Part shown: positions 10,829 to 22,570 of the stretch, piece after piece | Layout of the letters: each line of letters starts with the position of its first letter | Numbering within the stretch: position 1 is the first letter of the stretch | Assembly (NCBI GenBank): GCA_963921825.1 | Contig: OY997588.1 | Coordinates: forward strand, 66,050,617-66,114,616 | Length of the DNA: 64,000 bases | Reading direction: 5' to 3' | From: Erodium maritimum | Taxonomy: Eukaryota > Streptophyta > Magnoliopsida > Geraniales > Geraniaceae | Made by a program: the position numbers and the translations under genes | Notes under the pieces: generated by a model | Seen by the model: only the letters and a program-made list of their open reading frames with translations | Told to the model about the DNA's origin: nothing | Database searches by the model: none

Positions 10829-12515
10829 TGTTAGTCTTAGTGCCCGTAGTTCAATCCTAAATGTCCAAATGTATATATCATCGTTAGCAATAAAATTAAA
10901 GCGGCTTTATATTACTTATGTGTTGGAGTAATATATCGATATGTGCTCTGATCTATGCCCACCATGCGAATAGAACCATAGATCGAGATAGATCACACTC
11001 GATGGGTCCCTAGTCAACAAAGCTTCACTAGAAGCGACTAGTATGAAAGATGGCTCTTTATGGCTTACGTTCTGTTAGTCATTGGAATGGGATTCCGGAG
11101 TCTGATCATAGATATCATGTGGGACATGATATTGGACGACCCGCCCTGAATATGTGCCATAGATTAAGTCATGAACATATTCAGTGTTGTAGCTTGTCAT
11201 GTATCCTTAGACCAAGGAGTCTTTGTGATCGCTATGTAGTCAACAACTGAGTTTGACCTGAGCCTAACGTTGTCCGTAACAGGGCTTCCATGACGGCCAG
11301 GATTGGCTTGGGGACGGGCTACATGAGTGACACGAAAGACGGCTAAGGGATTTATCCCTCATACTAAGGTATGGGAAAGATATCGGTTCTCGGCCACTTG
11401 ATCGAGAGTGACTGGAAGAATAGCATGGCCATGCACATGATACTGGGTATCATATCTTCAGTCATCTCACATATCAAGGAACGGTGATTGAGAATAATAA
11501 GGATGACGGCTCTATGCCTTATCTCAATCAGGATATCGGAGATAAAAGGATAATGACAGGGACGACGGAAAGGTTAGAATCGACAGGGTCGATTCGTTAT
11601 GTAGTGTCAGGCAATACTAAAGTCTCGTTAGTTGCCACTTAAATAGGATCAAGTAAAATGGGATTTTACGTTGATCTATTGACATGCATAAACCAAAGGG
11701 TCACACCGGAGGATGAAACTCATTGACACATTTATGGAGAATGGCCAAAAGGGAGTTGTCTCGGGACATGACCAAAACTGGGTTTTGGGTCATGTGCCCG
11801 TAAGTGAATAGGACTTTACGGATCGAGACAAGGCTTGGAGTCTTGGGATTGATCGCGTCGGATAATGTTGGACATTTCCGGTATAGAAGGCATGGAGGCG
11901 ATGAGCGAATCACGGGACCTCGTTGGAAATGGTCACGGGCCATGTTCCAAGAGGCCCATGAAAGGCCCATGCAACCAAGGCCCATGGAACTAATTAATCA
12001 AGTCTTGATTAATTAGTACTAAGTAAGCAAGACAAGGATTAAGGTGTTGGTGATTCACCACCTAACCCAATCTTGTCTTGCCATACTTTGTCCTATTTAC
12101 ACCTTACTTGACACCATACTTGTCCCATGCCTTTAGTTGGACAAGTATGGGTTTTTTTATGTTTAAGTCATCTTTTTTCAACATAACAAACACAAGACAA
12201 GAATAGGAAAGACATTTTCTCTCCCTCTTCCATGGCCATTTCGGGTTTGGCTAGTTTCCTCCTCCATTTTTGTGTTCTTGAGTCCTCAAAGAGAAGAACT
12301 ACGTGGCTTTGATTCCCATGTGGATACGTAGGCGTCTTGGAGACTCAAGTCAATCATTCGTTAACCGGTGTTCTTGTTTTGGTAAGAAATAGTGCTGAAT
12401 TTTTCTCTTGTGAATCCATTCTTTGTTTGTTGTTTCATGGTTTAGTCGTCTCTTGGTTTTCATTGATTTTCCGCTGCGAGTTGGTTCATCTCCAACCCTA
12501 CCTCGAGACCCAACA
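10829..12515 (+). repeat. 5' LTR of Copia copy 1
   Basis: 1687 bp, TG...CA ends. The first roughly 860 bp appear identical to the 3' LTR. Both contain short open stretches that recur in every copy of this LTR and are not genes. Confidence 0.9.
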
Positions 12516-14074
12516 GTGTTATCAGAGCCGTGCTACCTTCGGGATTCACAAGACGGTGTTCAAAGTTTCGGTTTTGCTTGAAAGTTTCGTTTTTGGCATG
12601 TTGTTTTGCTAAATTGTTTGATAACATGTTTTAAATTATTGTTTATGGATTTAATACATGTAAAATGATTTTTTGAAAATTATTTCAAATCTGGAAATTT
12701 TGAAATTTTTTTTTTGATTTTTCGGGTCTCGGGAGCGGGACTCTCGGGGAGCCGAAACCGGGACCGAACGGGGCTCCGTTGGACGGAGCTAGGCCAAGCA
12801 TGACCATTAGATGGTTGATATGCCAAGGCTAAACCGTTTTGTTAGTTATGACGAGTTTGGAACCGTCATGATGAACTCGAAGATCAAATGTTCAAAAGTT
12901 TCATTTTTGAACGGTTTCGATAAACCGAGCATCAAAAAATTTCGAAACTTGGCTATTAATTAAAACCGGAAAATCACATGATGTTTGATAACATGCTTGT
13001 TTGATAACACGATGTGTGATGTGATGTTGGCATGGTGTACATAATAGCCCCGAGCTCGATTTAATTATTTATCGCTTTTCACGGCCTGCGAGCCGTTAGA
13101 GTTAGCGTGTAATTATTCTTTCAAGGTGTGGTCGTCGAACCACTTGTTTGTAATATTTATTTATTCCCGACCTGCGAGTCGTGTATTAAATTGTAATATT
13201 TTACTCAAGACGAAGAAAGGGCGAAAAGGTCATTTGGTGGCTTTTCGGGTGTTGGCATCGGCTTGGAGTCGGTGGAGCTCAAGAAGCTAGTGGGAGTTAG
13301 TTTAGGGGGCTATTATGTGCACATTTATCGCTTTATGCTTGGTTTAGTTTATGCATGATTAATTCTATGTGTTTTAGAATTGCATGCTTAACTTTATTTA
13401 CCGAGCATATCACCTCACATGCAAAGATAAAATTGGAATTTTAATCCTTGTGTGTGAACCCTTAGAACCGTCATTGCATTGGATGTAGTTGAAGGGTTCA
13501 AAGGAAGAATTACATTGGATGTAATTTGAGGCATCATTGCATTTGGAATGTAGTTGATGTGCTCATCGCATCTAGGATGTGTCAAAGTTTTGAACACAAC
13601 TGGACAAGTAAAAGCGGGTCATGTCCGATACCTCCCAATCATGAACACCTTACTACCTCCCCGTCCTATGGGTGTCGTGCGCATTAGCGGAGCATCCATG
13701 GGGAAGCGGGGTAGTAGGTTTGGACGACATATGTGGGTGTCGTGCGCATTAGCGGAGCACCTACATAGTGACGAGCCATAGTTGAAAATTGGTGGACCCG
13801 ACTACGATTCTCGGCCTGAGGTTGAGCTAGGGTAACAGATAGGGTAAGTCGTGTACATAAGTACATACCCTAGCCAAGAGTCACATTGGATGTGATTGGA
13901 TGGAGTCCTACCTACATAGCTCGATTAAGTGGTGAGCATTAGTTCAGCTTAATCGAGTGAATCAAGGATCTTGGTTTCAGATTCTAAAGGTTTAGAATTG
14001 ATTGTTGGTGTTTAAGCTTGATCTTCATAAAATTTATTCAGTTTACTGATTGAATTTTATCTGTTGTAGATCAA
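12516..14074 (+). other. Untranslated leader of Copia copy 1
   Basis: About 1.5 kb between the 5' LTR and gag with no domain. It holds a direct repeat around GTGTCGTGCGCATTAGCGGA (near 13673 and 13738) and three GCATTGGATGTA-like units at about 13470-13560. The same leader occurs in copies 2 and 3. Confidence 0.7.
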
Positions 14075-17000
14075 ATGGCAAATTCAGCGAACATTAATAG
14101 TTTGTCATTAAAAACCATTCTTGACAGGGTCAAGCTAAATGGGACAAACTATTTGGACTGGTACAGAATTTTGAGGATAGTCCTCAAGTCTGAACGCAAA
14201 GAATATGTCCTTGACAAGGCTGTCTCTAAGACCATATCAGAGTTACATGAAGTGTCATCAGCTGCTGAGAAGAATATCTCAGGGATCTGGGATCCAAGGA
14301 TATTCTGATGGTCAACAAGGGAATTGGAAGTTGCAAGGGCTGGGCCCATGCGCACTTGGCAGGAAAGATGAGACACCTGAGAATGTCTGCTTCTACTGCC
14401 AACAGCCTGGTCATTGGAACCGGGATTACAGGAAGTTCACGGTTGATCTGAAGAAGGGCAGTGGGACTGCGCCTTCATCAAATAGCCTGGATGATCTGAA
14501 GAAGGGCAGTAGGACTGCGCCTTCATCAGGAAACCTGGATGATCTAAGGAAGGGCGGTGGGATCGTGCCTTCATTCGGTATTAACTCTATAGAGCTACAT
14601 CTCTCTACTTCCAAAGATTCATGGGTATTAGATACCATGACTGAATCTCACACATGCACTAATATATGGTGGCTGAAAGTAGGAGAGATTTGGAAAGCAC
14701 GAAATGGACCTCAGAGTTGTGGCAACTGCTGTAGGATCCATGAGTCTTGCTTTGCCAAGAGGCCTTGTCTTAGTATTGTATAATGTATATTGCATACCTA
14801 CTTTTAGTAGGAATATTATATCTGTATCCGTGTTTGACAAGGAAGGATATAATGTTAATATTGGAAATGGAGTTTTCAATGTTCTATGCAATGATATGTT
14901 TTATACCAGTACTGACATGGTTGGAGGATTGTACATATTAGATATGGGTAACAATGCCTCAAGTTCTATATATTCCGTTAATACCAAGAGGTCTAAATCC
15001 AACGATTTAAACCTAACTCTGTTATGGTACTGTCATTTGGGTCGCATAAACAAGAAGCGCCTATCAGCACTTCAGAAGTGCGGGCTTTCAGGTTCATTCG
15101 AATTCCATTCGATCGATAGGTGCAAGGTTTGTTTGATGGGCAAAATGACTAAAGTGCCCTTTATCGATCGCGATGAAAGGGCGGGTGAATTATTGGGGCT
15201 GATACACTCGAATGTGTGTAGACCAATAAGTTCACTTGCCAGGAGGGGTTTTAACTACTTTATCACATTTACTGATGATTACAGTAAATATGGTTATGTC
15301 TCTTCGGTGAGACATAAGTCTGAAGCTTTTGATAAATTCAAAGAGTTTAAGACTATAGTAGAAAACCAGCTCGACAAAGGTATTAAGGCACTTCGATTGG
15401 ATCGAGGTGGAAAATACTTGACCACAGAGTTATTAGATCATCTAAAAGAGAATGGGATCCTTTTGGAATGGACTCCTCCTAGGTCACTGTAGTTGAAAGG
15501 TGTAGCCAAACGGAGAAATCGGACATTGTTAGACAATGGTCTGTTCCATGATTAGTTGGACTGATCTCCCAATCTCTTTTAGGGGTTTTGCTCTAGAGAC
15601 GACCGCATTCATAGTGAATCGGGCTTCGACGAATGGTGTGGAAGGGACACCATTTTAAAAATGGTACGGGATGATGCCCGCTTTGTCCTTCCTAAAGATT
15701 TGTGGTTGCGAGGCTTATGTGAAACATTTGGTTTCGACTAAGCTCGAACCAAGATCTGAGATATGCACCTTCGTGTGGTATCCCAAAGCAACAAGGGGAT
15801 ACTATTTCTACAATCCCAGTGAGAACATGGTGTTCGTCGCTTGGGGTGGGGTCTTTATGGAAAAGAAGTTTTGTTTCCAAAGACGTCATTGAGAGGACTG
15901 TGCATCTCGAAGAAATTCAGGATGGTACAGATCTGTCTAAACCAATTGGCAACCCAGTAGAAAGGAGCCAGAGATTGTCGTAGAGTAAGAACCAATTCCT
16001 GTTACAATTCCGGAAGGTCCAAGGCGATTTGAAAGGATCAATCTTCCACCTCCAAGATATGGTATCCGGAGGTGACAATGAAGTCATGGTGGATCACGAT
16101 GATCCAGCCACCTTTCAGGAAGTCGTGGATGGGCCCAACTCCGAGTTATGGCTGGGAGCCATGAAGGAGGAAATGCAATCCATGTCGGACAACCGAGTCT
16201 GGGAACCGGTTGATCCCATCAATGGTGTAAGGACCATAGGATGCAAATGGATCTTCAAGGTGAAGATGGACATGGACGGCAACCCTCTGACCTATAAAGC
16301 TCAACTGGTGGCGAAAGGTTATAGGCAGATCCAATGGATTGACTATGAGGAAACCTTCTCCTTAGTGGCTATGGTCAAAATCGATCCAAATTCTTCTTGA
16401 CATAACTGCGTATCATAATTACGAGATATGGCAAGTGGATGTCAAAACCGCTTTCCTAAATGGAAATTTGACTGAGTACGTTTGTATGTCTCGGCCCAAA
16501 GGTTTTGACGATCCGAAGAATAAAGGAAAGATTTATAAGTTGTTGAAATCCATTTATGGATTGAAACGAACTTCTCGGAGTTGGATCCTTCGTTTTGATG
16601 AAGCTGTAATTGGATTTGGCTTAATCAAGAACGAGGATGAATCTTGCGTTTATAAGAAGGCTAGTGGGAGCAATATTACCTTTCTGGTTCTCATTGAAAA
16701 CGACATCCCAACCTTGCACGAGACTAAAGCTTGGTTGAGGAAGTGTTTTTCAATAAAGGACTTAGGCGATGCTTCTCATATCTTAAGGATTAAGATATGT
16801 AGAGATCGCACCAAGAGGGTCTTGGATTTAAGTCAGGGAACCTATGTGAACAAGGCATTGAGTAGGTTCTTAATGCTCGATTCAAAGAAAGGACTCTTAC
16901 CCACTAGTCATGGCATTCATCTCAGCAAGACTTAGTGTCCTAAGACACCTGATGAGATGAAAAGGATGATGAGAATCCTATGCGCCTGGGGGCAGGATCG

Positions 17001-17450
17001 ATCATATATGCCATGACATGTATGAGACCAGACGTCTCGTAAGCCTTATGTTGTACCAGTAGACATCATTCTAACCTGGGGGAAAGATGATGCTGAACTA
17101 GTCGTCGAAGGATGAGTAGACGCTAGTTTTCCAAGACAAATCCAGATGACTTTAGAAGTCAATCAACATATGTGTTTACGCTGAATGGCAGAGCTTTAGC
17201 TGGGAAAGCGTAAAGCAAGATACCATTGCCGAATCTACGACAGAGACCAAGTACATGGATGCTGCAGAGGCAGCTAAGGAGGCTATGTGGATTTGGAAAT
17301 TCATGGCAGGGCTGGGTGTAATTAAAAACCCATCCAGTCCGGTGAATCCATTTTGCGACAACACAAGGGCCATTGCGCAAGCTAAAAGCCTAGATCGCAT
17401 AACAAATCCAAACATGTACTGCGGCGTATCCACCTCATCAGATAAATACT
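14075..17450 (+). pseudogene. Worn gag-pol of Copia copy 1
   Basis: Fossil. Gag start at about 14075 (LKTILDRVKLNGTNYLDWYR), zinc-knuckle region about 14380-14430, GAG-pre-integrase about 15020-15160 (LWYCHLGRINKKRLSALQKC), integrase core about 15180-15470 (FTDDYSKYGYV), reverse transcriptase about 16080-16720 (WIFKVKMD, DVKTAFLNGNL), RNase H about 17220-17450 (TETKYMDAAEAAKEAMWIWK). It is broken in several places and is not a working gene. Confidence 0.85.
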
Positions 17451-17603
17451 GAACTGAGGTGAAGTGAAGATAACCGATATTGCAATAGATGATAACATAG
17501 CCAACCCTTTGACTAAGGCAGTGTCACTGCCTGAACATGTTAGACATGTAAAGTCGATGGGGACATATTGGAGTTTAGATTGGAACTAGGGCAAGTGGGA
17601 GAT

Positions 17604-19291
17604 TGTTAGTCTTAGTGCCCGTAGTTCAATCCTAAATGTCCAAATGTATATATCATCGTTAGCAATAAAATTAAAGCGGCTTTATATTACTTATGTGTTG
17701 GAGTAATATATCGATATGTGCTCTGATCTATGCCCACCATGCGAATAGAACCATAGATCGAGATAGATCACACTCGATGGGTCCCTAGTCAACAAAGCTT
17801 CACTAGAAGCGACTAGTATGAAAGATGGCTCTTTATGGCTTACGTTCTGTTAGTCATTGGAATGGGATTCCGGAGTCTGATCATAGATATCATGTGGGAC
17901 ATGATATTGGACGACCCGCCCTGAATATGTGCCATAGATTAAGTCATGAACATATTCAGTGTTGTAGCTTGTCATGTATCCTTAGACCAAGGAGTCTTTG
18001 TGATCGCTATGTAGTCAACAACTGAGTTTGACCTGAGCCTAACGTTGTCCGTAACAGGGCTTCCATGACGGCCAGGATTGGCTTGGGGACGGGCTACATG
18101 AGTGACACGAAAGACGGCTAAGGGATTTATCCCTCATACTAAGGTATGGGAAAGATATCGGTTCTCGGCCACTTGATCGAGAGTGACTGGAAGAATAGCA
18201 TGGCCATGCACATGATACTGGGTATCATATCTTCAGTCATCTCACATATCAAGGAACGGTGATTGAGAATAATAAGGATGACGGCTCTATGCCTTATCTC
18301 AATCAGGATATCGGAGATAAAAGGATAATGACAGGGACGACGGAAAGGTTAGAATCGACAGGGTCGATTCGTTATGTAGTGTCAGGCAATACTAAAGTCT
18401 CGTTAGTTGCCACTTAAATAGGATCAAGTAAAATGGGATTTTACGTTGATCTATTGACATGCATAAACCTAAGGGTCACACCGGAGGATGAAACTCATTG
18501 ACACATTTATGGAGAATGGCCAAAAGGGAGTTATCTCGGGACATGACCAAAACTGGGTTTTGGGTCATGTGCCCGTAAGTGAATAGGACTTTACGGATCG
18601 AGACAAGGCTTGGAGTCTTGGGATTGATCGCGTCGGATAATGTTGGACATTTCCGGTATGGAAGGCATGGAGGCGATGAGCGAATCACGGGACCTCGTTG
18701 GAAATGGTCACGGGCCATGTTCCAAGAGGCCCATGAAAGGCCCATGCAACCAAGGCCCATGGAACTAATTAATCAAGTCTTGATTAATTAGTACTAAGTA
18801 AGCAAGACAAGGATTAAGGTGTTGGTGATTCACCACCTAACACAATCTTGTCTTGCCATACTTTGTCCTATTTACACCTTACTTGACACCATACTTGTCC
18901 CATGCCTTTAGTTGGACAAGTATGGGTTTTTTTATGTTTAAGTCATCTTTTTTCAACATAACAAACACAAGACAAGAATAGGAAAGACATTTTCTCTCCC
19001 TCTTCCATGGCCATTTCGGGTTTGGCTAGTTTCCTCCTCCATTTTTGTGTTCTTGAGTCCTCAAAGAGAAGAACTACGTGGCTTTGATTCCCATGTGGAT
19101 ACGTAGGCGTCTTGGAGACTCAAGCCAATCATTCGTTAACCGGTGTTCTTGTTTTGGTAAGAACTAGTGCTGAATTTTTCTCTTGTTAATCCATTCTTTG
19201 TTAGTTGTTTCATGGTTCTAATTGTCTCTTGATTTTCATTGATTTTCCGCTGCGAGTTGGTTCATCTCCAACCCTACCTCGAGACCCAACA
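17604..19291 (+). repeat. 3' LTR of Copia copy 1
   Basis: 1688 bp, near-identical to the 5' LTR. Most of the visible differences lie in the last 200 bp or so. Confidence 0.9.
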
Positions 19292-19770
19292 TGCTCGTCC
19301 AACAGATTAAACAACAGGTCCTTACTATCCCTTGCTTGCATTTATCAAATCCTCGCCTCCCTAAGGTCGTAGAGACTGATGCTAGTGATATAGGATACGG
19401 GGGAATCTTAAAGCAAAATATAGGAGGAAAAGAGTCTATAATTGCATATACCTCAGGTCATTGGAACGATACACAAATAAATTATTCCACCATCAAGAAA
19501 GAAATTTTGAGTATTGTTCTATGTATTTCAAAGTTCCAATCAGATCTTCTAAATCAAAAGTTTCTTCTTCGTATTGATTGCAAGTCTGCAAAAGAAGTCT
19601 TACAAAAGGATGTTAAAAATATTGCCTCGAAATAAATTTTTGCCCGATGGCAGGCTATTTTAAGTGCTTTTGACTTTGACATCGAATTTATTAAAGGAGA
19701 TGCAAATTCCCTACCAGATTTCCTAACTCGTGAATTCTTGCAAAACAGATCCAAGCACAAACAAGCCAAT
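19292..19770 (+). pseudogene. Pararetrovirus part: RNase H domain
   Basis: Viral fossil, resuming after the Copia insertion. ETDASDIGYGGILKQ and the YTSGHW...NYSTIKKEI stretch are the RNase H blocks of caulimovirids, followed by DFDIEFIKGDANSLPDFLTR. It is collinear with the reverse transcriptase left of the Copia element. Confidence 0.85.
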
Positions 19771-19771
19771 G

Positions 19772-21177
19772 CCTAAGAAGAAGAAAGAAGTTACAGTTAT
19801 CTCAGCGGCAAAACCGTTACAGACATATGCAGAAACAACAAAGCAAAACCTAGAATCAACGTCTCCATCTGAGTCTAGCAAAACACCAGAATTCCAAAAG
19901 TGGCTCGTGGCCTTGTCTGAAGACCCTTCGTTACTCAAGAAGCTTCAAGCTCTTCCATCTCAGCCGGTGTCCTCAGGTCAGACCCTTATCCTCAAAACCG
20001 AGAAGGAGATTATATCACCCTCTCAACCATTTTCTCAAAACATGAAAAAGGAGAACAATCTTTTTCAAAAAATATTTTGGTTTCTCCATATAATTCTCAA
20101 ACTGTTTTTCGGTCAAACTCAAAATATCAAAAATCTTTTTACATAGAAAAAGTTGATGTACTTCCGGTTCTTACTGTAGAACCAGGGTTTTTTGACTCTG
20201 ATCCTTTCAAAACCGTTGAAAAATTTGTTCCTAAAGGCTGGTTTTTCACCCCTCTCGACTTAACAAAAACCCCAGCCTATTACCTAAGTATTTTGGAAGA
20301 CACTAAGTCAGTTGAGTTCAAACACTATGTCGACCCAAAGCCAAACCCGGTGTCAGATTCACCCTCATATTCAACAGCAAAAATCCAAAAGATACTTACC
20401 ATTGCTGATTGGGGCATCCCTCTGACAGCTTCAAAAACATTTCCCATTTCTTTCAAAACTACCATTCCCCATTGTCGGACATACTCCTACTGGGATTATG
20501 TTACTGCATGGTATAATACATTCTACATACAAAACTCAAACTTTTCACATTCTTGGTTGTTTTATTTCAACAATAAAACCATCATCCCTTCAAAACTTCC
20601 AAATTGGTTTGCTCAATGGTGGAGAATATTTGGCTCTACTCCAGAATACCTCCACCCAGATGTCTCACAATCCTTTCAGATATTTTCAAACTCGTATAAC
20701 CCTTCTCCAGAAGAAGCCAGATTTTCAGCCTTATGCCTATTTTCTATGCACTTCTTCCTACCTTGGGTTTTGTCATGGACTTTCATCCATAACCGAGATT
20801 GTGCCATCCCACTCATCCAGCGAAAGTTTCGGATCAAATGGTGGTCATCATTCAACATTCCCAAAACCCTGGCGTCAGACGCAGTCAGAGATTGGATATC
20901 CCGGACTAGGTCAACTGGGAACATCGCCGGACATCAACAAGCTCTATTTCTCACCCAGAAATCTAGAGCAAATGCACTGCTTGCTTCAGCCAAAACCGAA
21001 GAAGAGTATCAAAATGCTCTTAAACAAATCCTGCAGAGTATCAATGGTTCTACCAAAGCTTCGTCAGAAGAAGGATCCGAATCAGACACGTCGTCCCAAG
21101 CACCAATAATCAACCTTGCTGATGATAATGAGGGGCAATTGTCTCAACCCCCATTTTTTGGGAACTCAGGGTTCTGA
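19772..21177 (+). pseudogene. Pararetrovirus part: second ORF region, function unknown
   Basis: Viral fossil. It begins MPKKKKEVTVISAAKPLQTY and is rich in Trp and Phe further on (GWFFTPLDL, YWDYVTAWYNTF, LPNWFAQWWRIFG, RIKWWSSFN). It lies after RNase H, where florendoviruses carry a second ORF with no assigned function. I recall similar Trp-rich peptides in plant genomes beside florendovirus copies, which supports the family call. No catalytic motif is visible. Confidence 0.65.
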
Positions 21178-21189
21178 TATTGGTAAGCT

Positions 21190-21290
21190 TTTGTTACAAA
21201 AAAAGAAAAGAAAAATAGAAAAAAAAATGAAAAAAAAAGAAAAGAAATGAAAAAAAAGAGAAAAAAGAAAAGAAATGAAAAAAACAAAAT
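21190..21290 (+). repeat. Purine-only low-complexity tract
   Basis: About 100 bp of almost pure A and G in GAAAA-type units follow the second viral ORF region. It could be a polypurine tract of the virus, which marks plus-strand priming in this family, or slippage after integration. Confidence 0.6.
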
Positions 21291-21639
21291 TATCTTCCTT
21301 TGTATGTTGTATTATTCATAATACGGTTTAACCGTAAAAAAAATTAATAGCAATAATTAATAATATTTTTTTATTATTATTATTACTATAAAAAAAGTGG
21401 GAAAAATCTGAAAATTGCAAAAATTACAGCAAATAATTATTGCTTGGGTCATTATTGGTTGGTTTATCTCCAACTTGGCAAATTTGGAGCATATGCATAA
21501 TTGGAGCAAAAAGACAATACATTTCAACTCATTCGTCATCTTGTGCATGATGAAGCCTTGTCTTGAAGTGTTTTGGAGGTCCATCTCACGAAGACACATG
21601 CTCTTTCAACATGGAGGAGGAAGAAGACAACTCATAAAT

Positions 21640-21665
21640 GGGGGCTATAAATAGAAGGTTGGATG
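21640..21665 (+). promoter_or_regulatory. TATA box of the pararetrovirus promoter
   Basis: GGGGGCTATAAATAGAAGG is a strong plant TATA box. It lies about 470 bp after the last viral coding region and precedes a long AT-rich leader (21670-22513). That is where caulimovirids carry their pregenomic RNA promoter. On the circular genome the leader would continue to the primer site at 6036. Part of a broken fossil. Confidence 0.65.
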
Positions 21666-22513
21666 CATGACTCCAACACACAACAATTTTGGAGAAAATT
21701 CAACAAAGTGACGAAAGTTCTCCTACACAACTCCCTTCAAGTGGTGTCTTCTAGTTGGCAAAATTACCATTTTGCCATTTCGTTCAAATTTCATGTAAGT
21801 TAATTAAAAAAAATTATGTATGTATTAAATTTTCCATTTTGTTGTTTAATTACTCTTAAATAAATGGCTGGTTACACCGCCTGTTTTTATTTATGTTTAT
21901 TCTCGTTATAATATTTAAGTTTTATATAAATATGTTTATCGTCGTATAATTATTGTTGTTATCTATTTATATTTTAAAAAATTTATTGTCGTTTAAAGTT
22001 AATGTTTATGTTTAATTTATCTTGTTGTTATTTCGTTTTAATATTATGTATAATTTTGTTTTAATAGTATTTGTGTTTTAAGTAGTTAATATTTATCCTA
22101 AAAAAAGAGTAGTTAATATTTGTCATATAATTATTTGTTGCATATTAAATTAGTATGTTATTAGTTTTTGCATGTTGATAGGATATATGCATATTCTGTC
22201 ATCTAGTGTAATCTGTCATTTAGTTTAATTAGTGTGTTTTAATTTGTCAAAGAATTAATTAGTGTGTTTTTAGTGTAATCTTGTATGTTATAATTATTGT
22301 TATTTTAGTATTTATTTTTATTTAAGTACTTATTATTTTTAATTATATTTAAAAAAATTAAAAAAATTAAAAATTAAAATTAATGTTGTTTAATGTTTAT
22401 TAATATTATTGTTATTTTAGTGTATACTCTGTTTAAATAATTATTATTGTATTGTTATATTTATTGTTCTATTCACGTTTGGTGGTCCAAACCACGCCTC
22501 CCTCACCCACTGG
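21666..22513 (+). other. AT-rich viral leader/intergenic region
   Basis: No long open frame. It consists of short T-rich repeats such as TTAATTAGTGTGTTTT. The position after the TATA box fits the long leader of a pararetrovirus. It ends at the (TA)n tract and the right arm of the inverted repeat. Confidence 0.5.
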
Positions 22514-22570
22514 TATATATATATTGATCAGCAAGTTTTTTTTTTTATTTTATAAAAACCTTGTTTTCAA
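22514..22570 (-). repeat. Right arm of the 57-bp inverted repeat
   Basis: Reverse complement of 5652-5708 apart from the A-run and TA count. Its outer 12 bp (22559-22570) also pair with 22572-22583 as a perfect short palindrome, and 22572-22583 repeats the start of the left arm in direct orientation. Confidence 0.85.

Larger units (their letters stand above)
10829..19291 (+). mobile_element. Ty1/Copia element, copy 1 (Tork/Angela-like), inside the pararetrovirus
   Basis: LTRs at 10829-12515 and 17604-19291 start TGTTAGTC and end CCCAACA. A tRNA-Met-type primer site follows the first LTR, and a purine tract (GGGCAAGTGGGAGA) precedes the second. The interior holds recognisable gag with a zinc knuckle, integrase, reverse transcriptase and RNase H in Copia order, all worn, with roughly ten breaks. 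The LTRs differ at about a dozen sites by eye (about 0.7%), or roughly 0.3-0.6 million years at usual plant rates. No 5-bp target duplication is visible. Confidence 0.9.
6019..22513 (+). mobile_element. Endogenous pararetrovirus, florendovirus-like (Caulimoviridae)
   Basis: Parts in order: tRNA-Met primer site, 30K-type movement protein, coat/zinc-finger region, aspartic protease (DTGAD), reverse transcriptase (FGLKNAPSEF, YIDD), RNase H (ETDASD), a second ORF region of unknown function, then a TATA box and long leader. Without the Copia insertion at 10829-19291 it spans about 8.0 kb, near one full florendovirus genome. It starts and ends in (TA)n tracts, the target florendoviruses are known to favour. 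It is a broken fossil, with a handful of breaks in the coding region besides the Copia insertion. Petuvirus is the main alternative. Confidence 0.8.

Noticed and set aside
11050-11250. Conserved 66-codon frame repeated at 17825-18025
   Set aside because: It lies within the Copia LTR, and its repetition is explained by the LTR itself. The same holds for the 94- and 70-codon frames that recur in all LTR copies.
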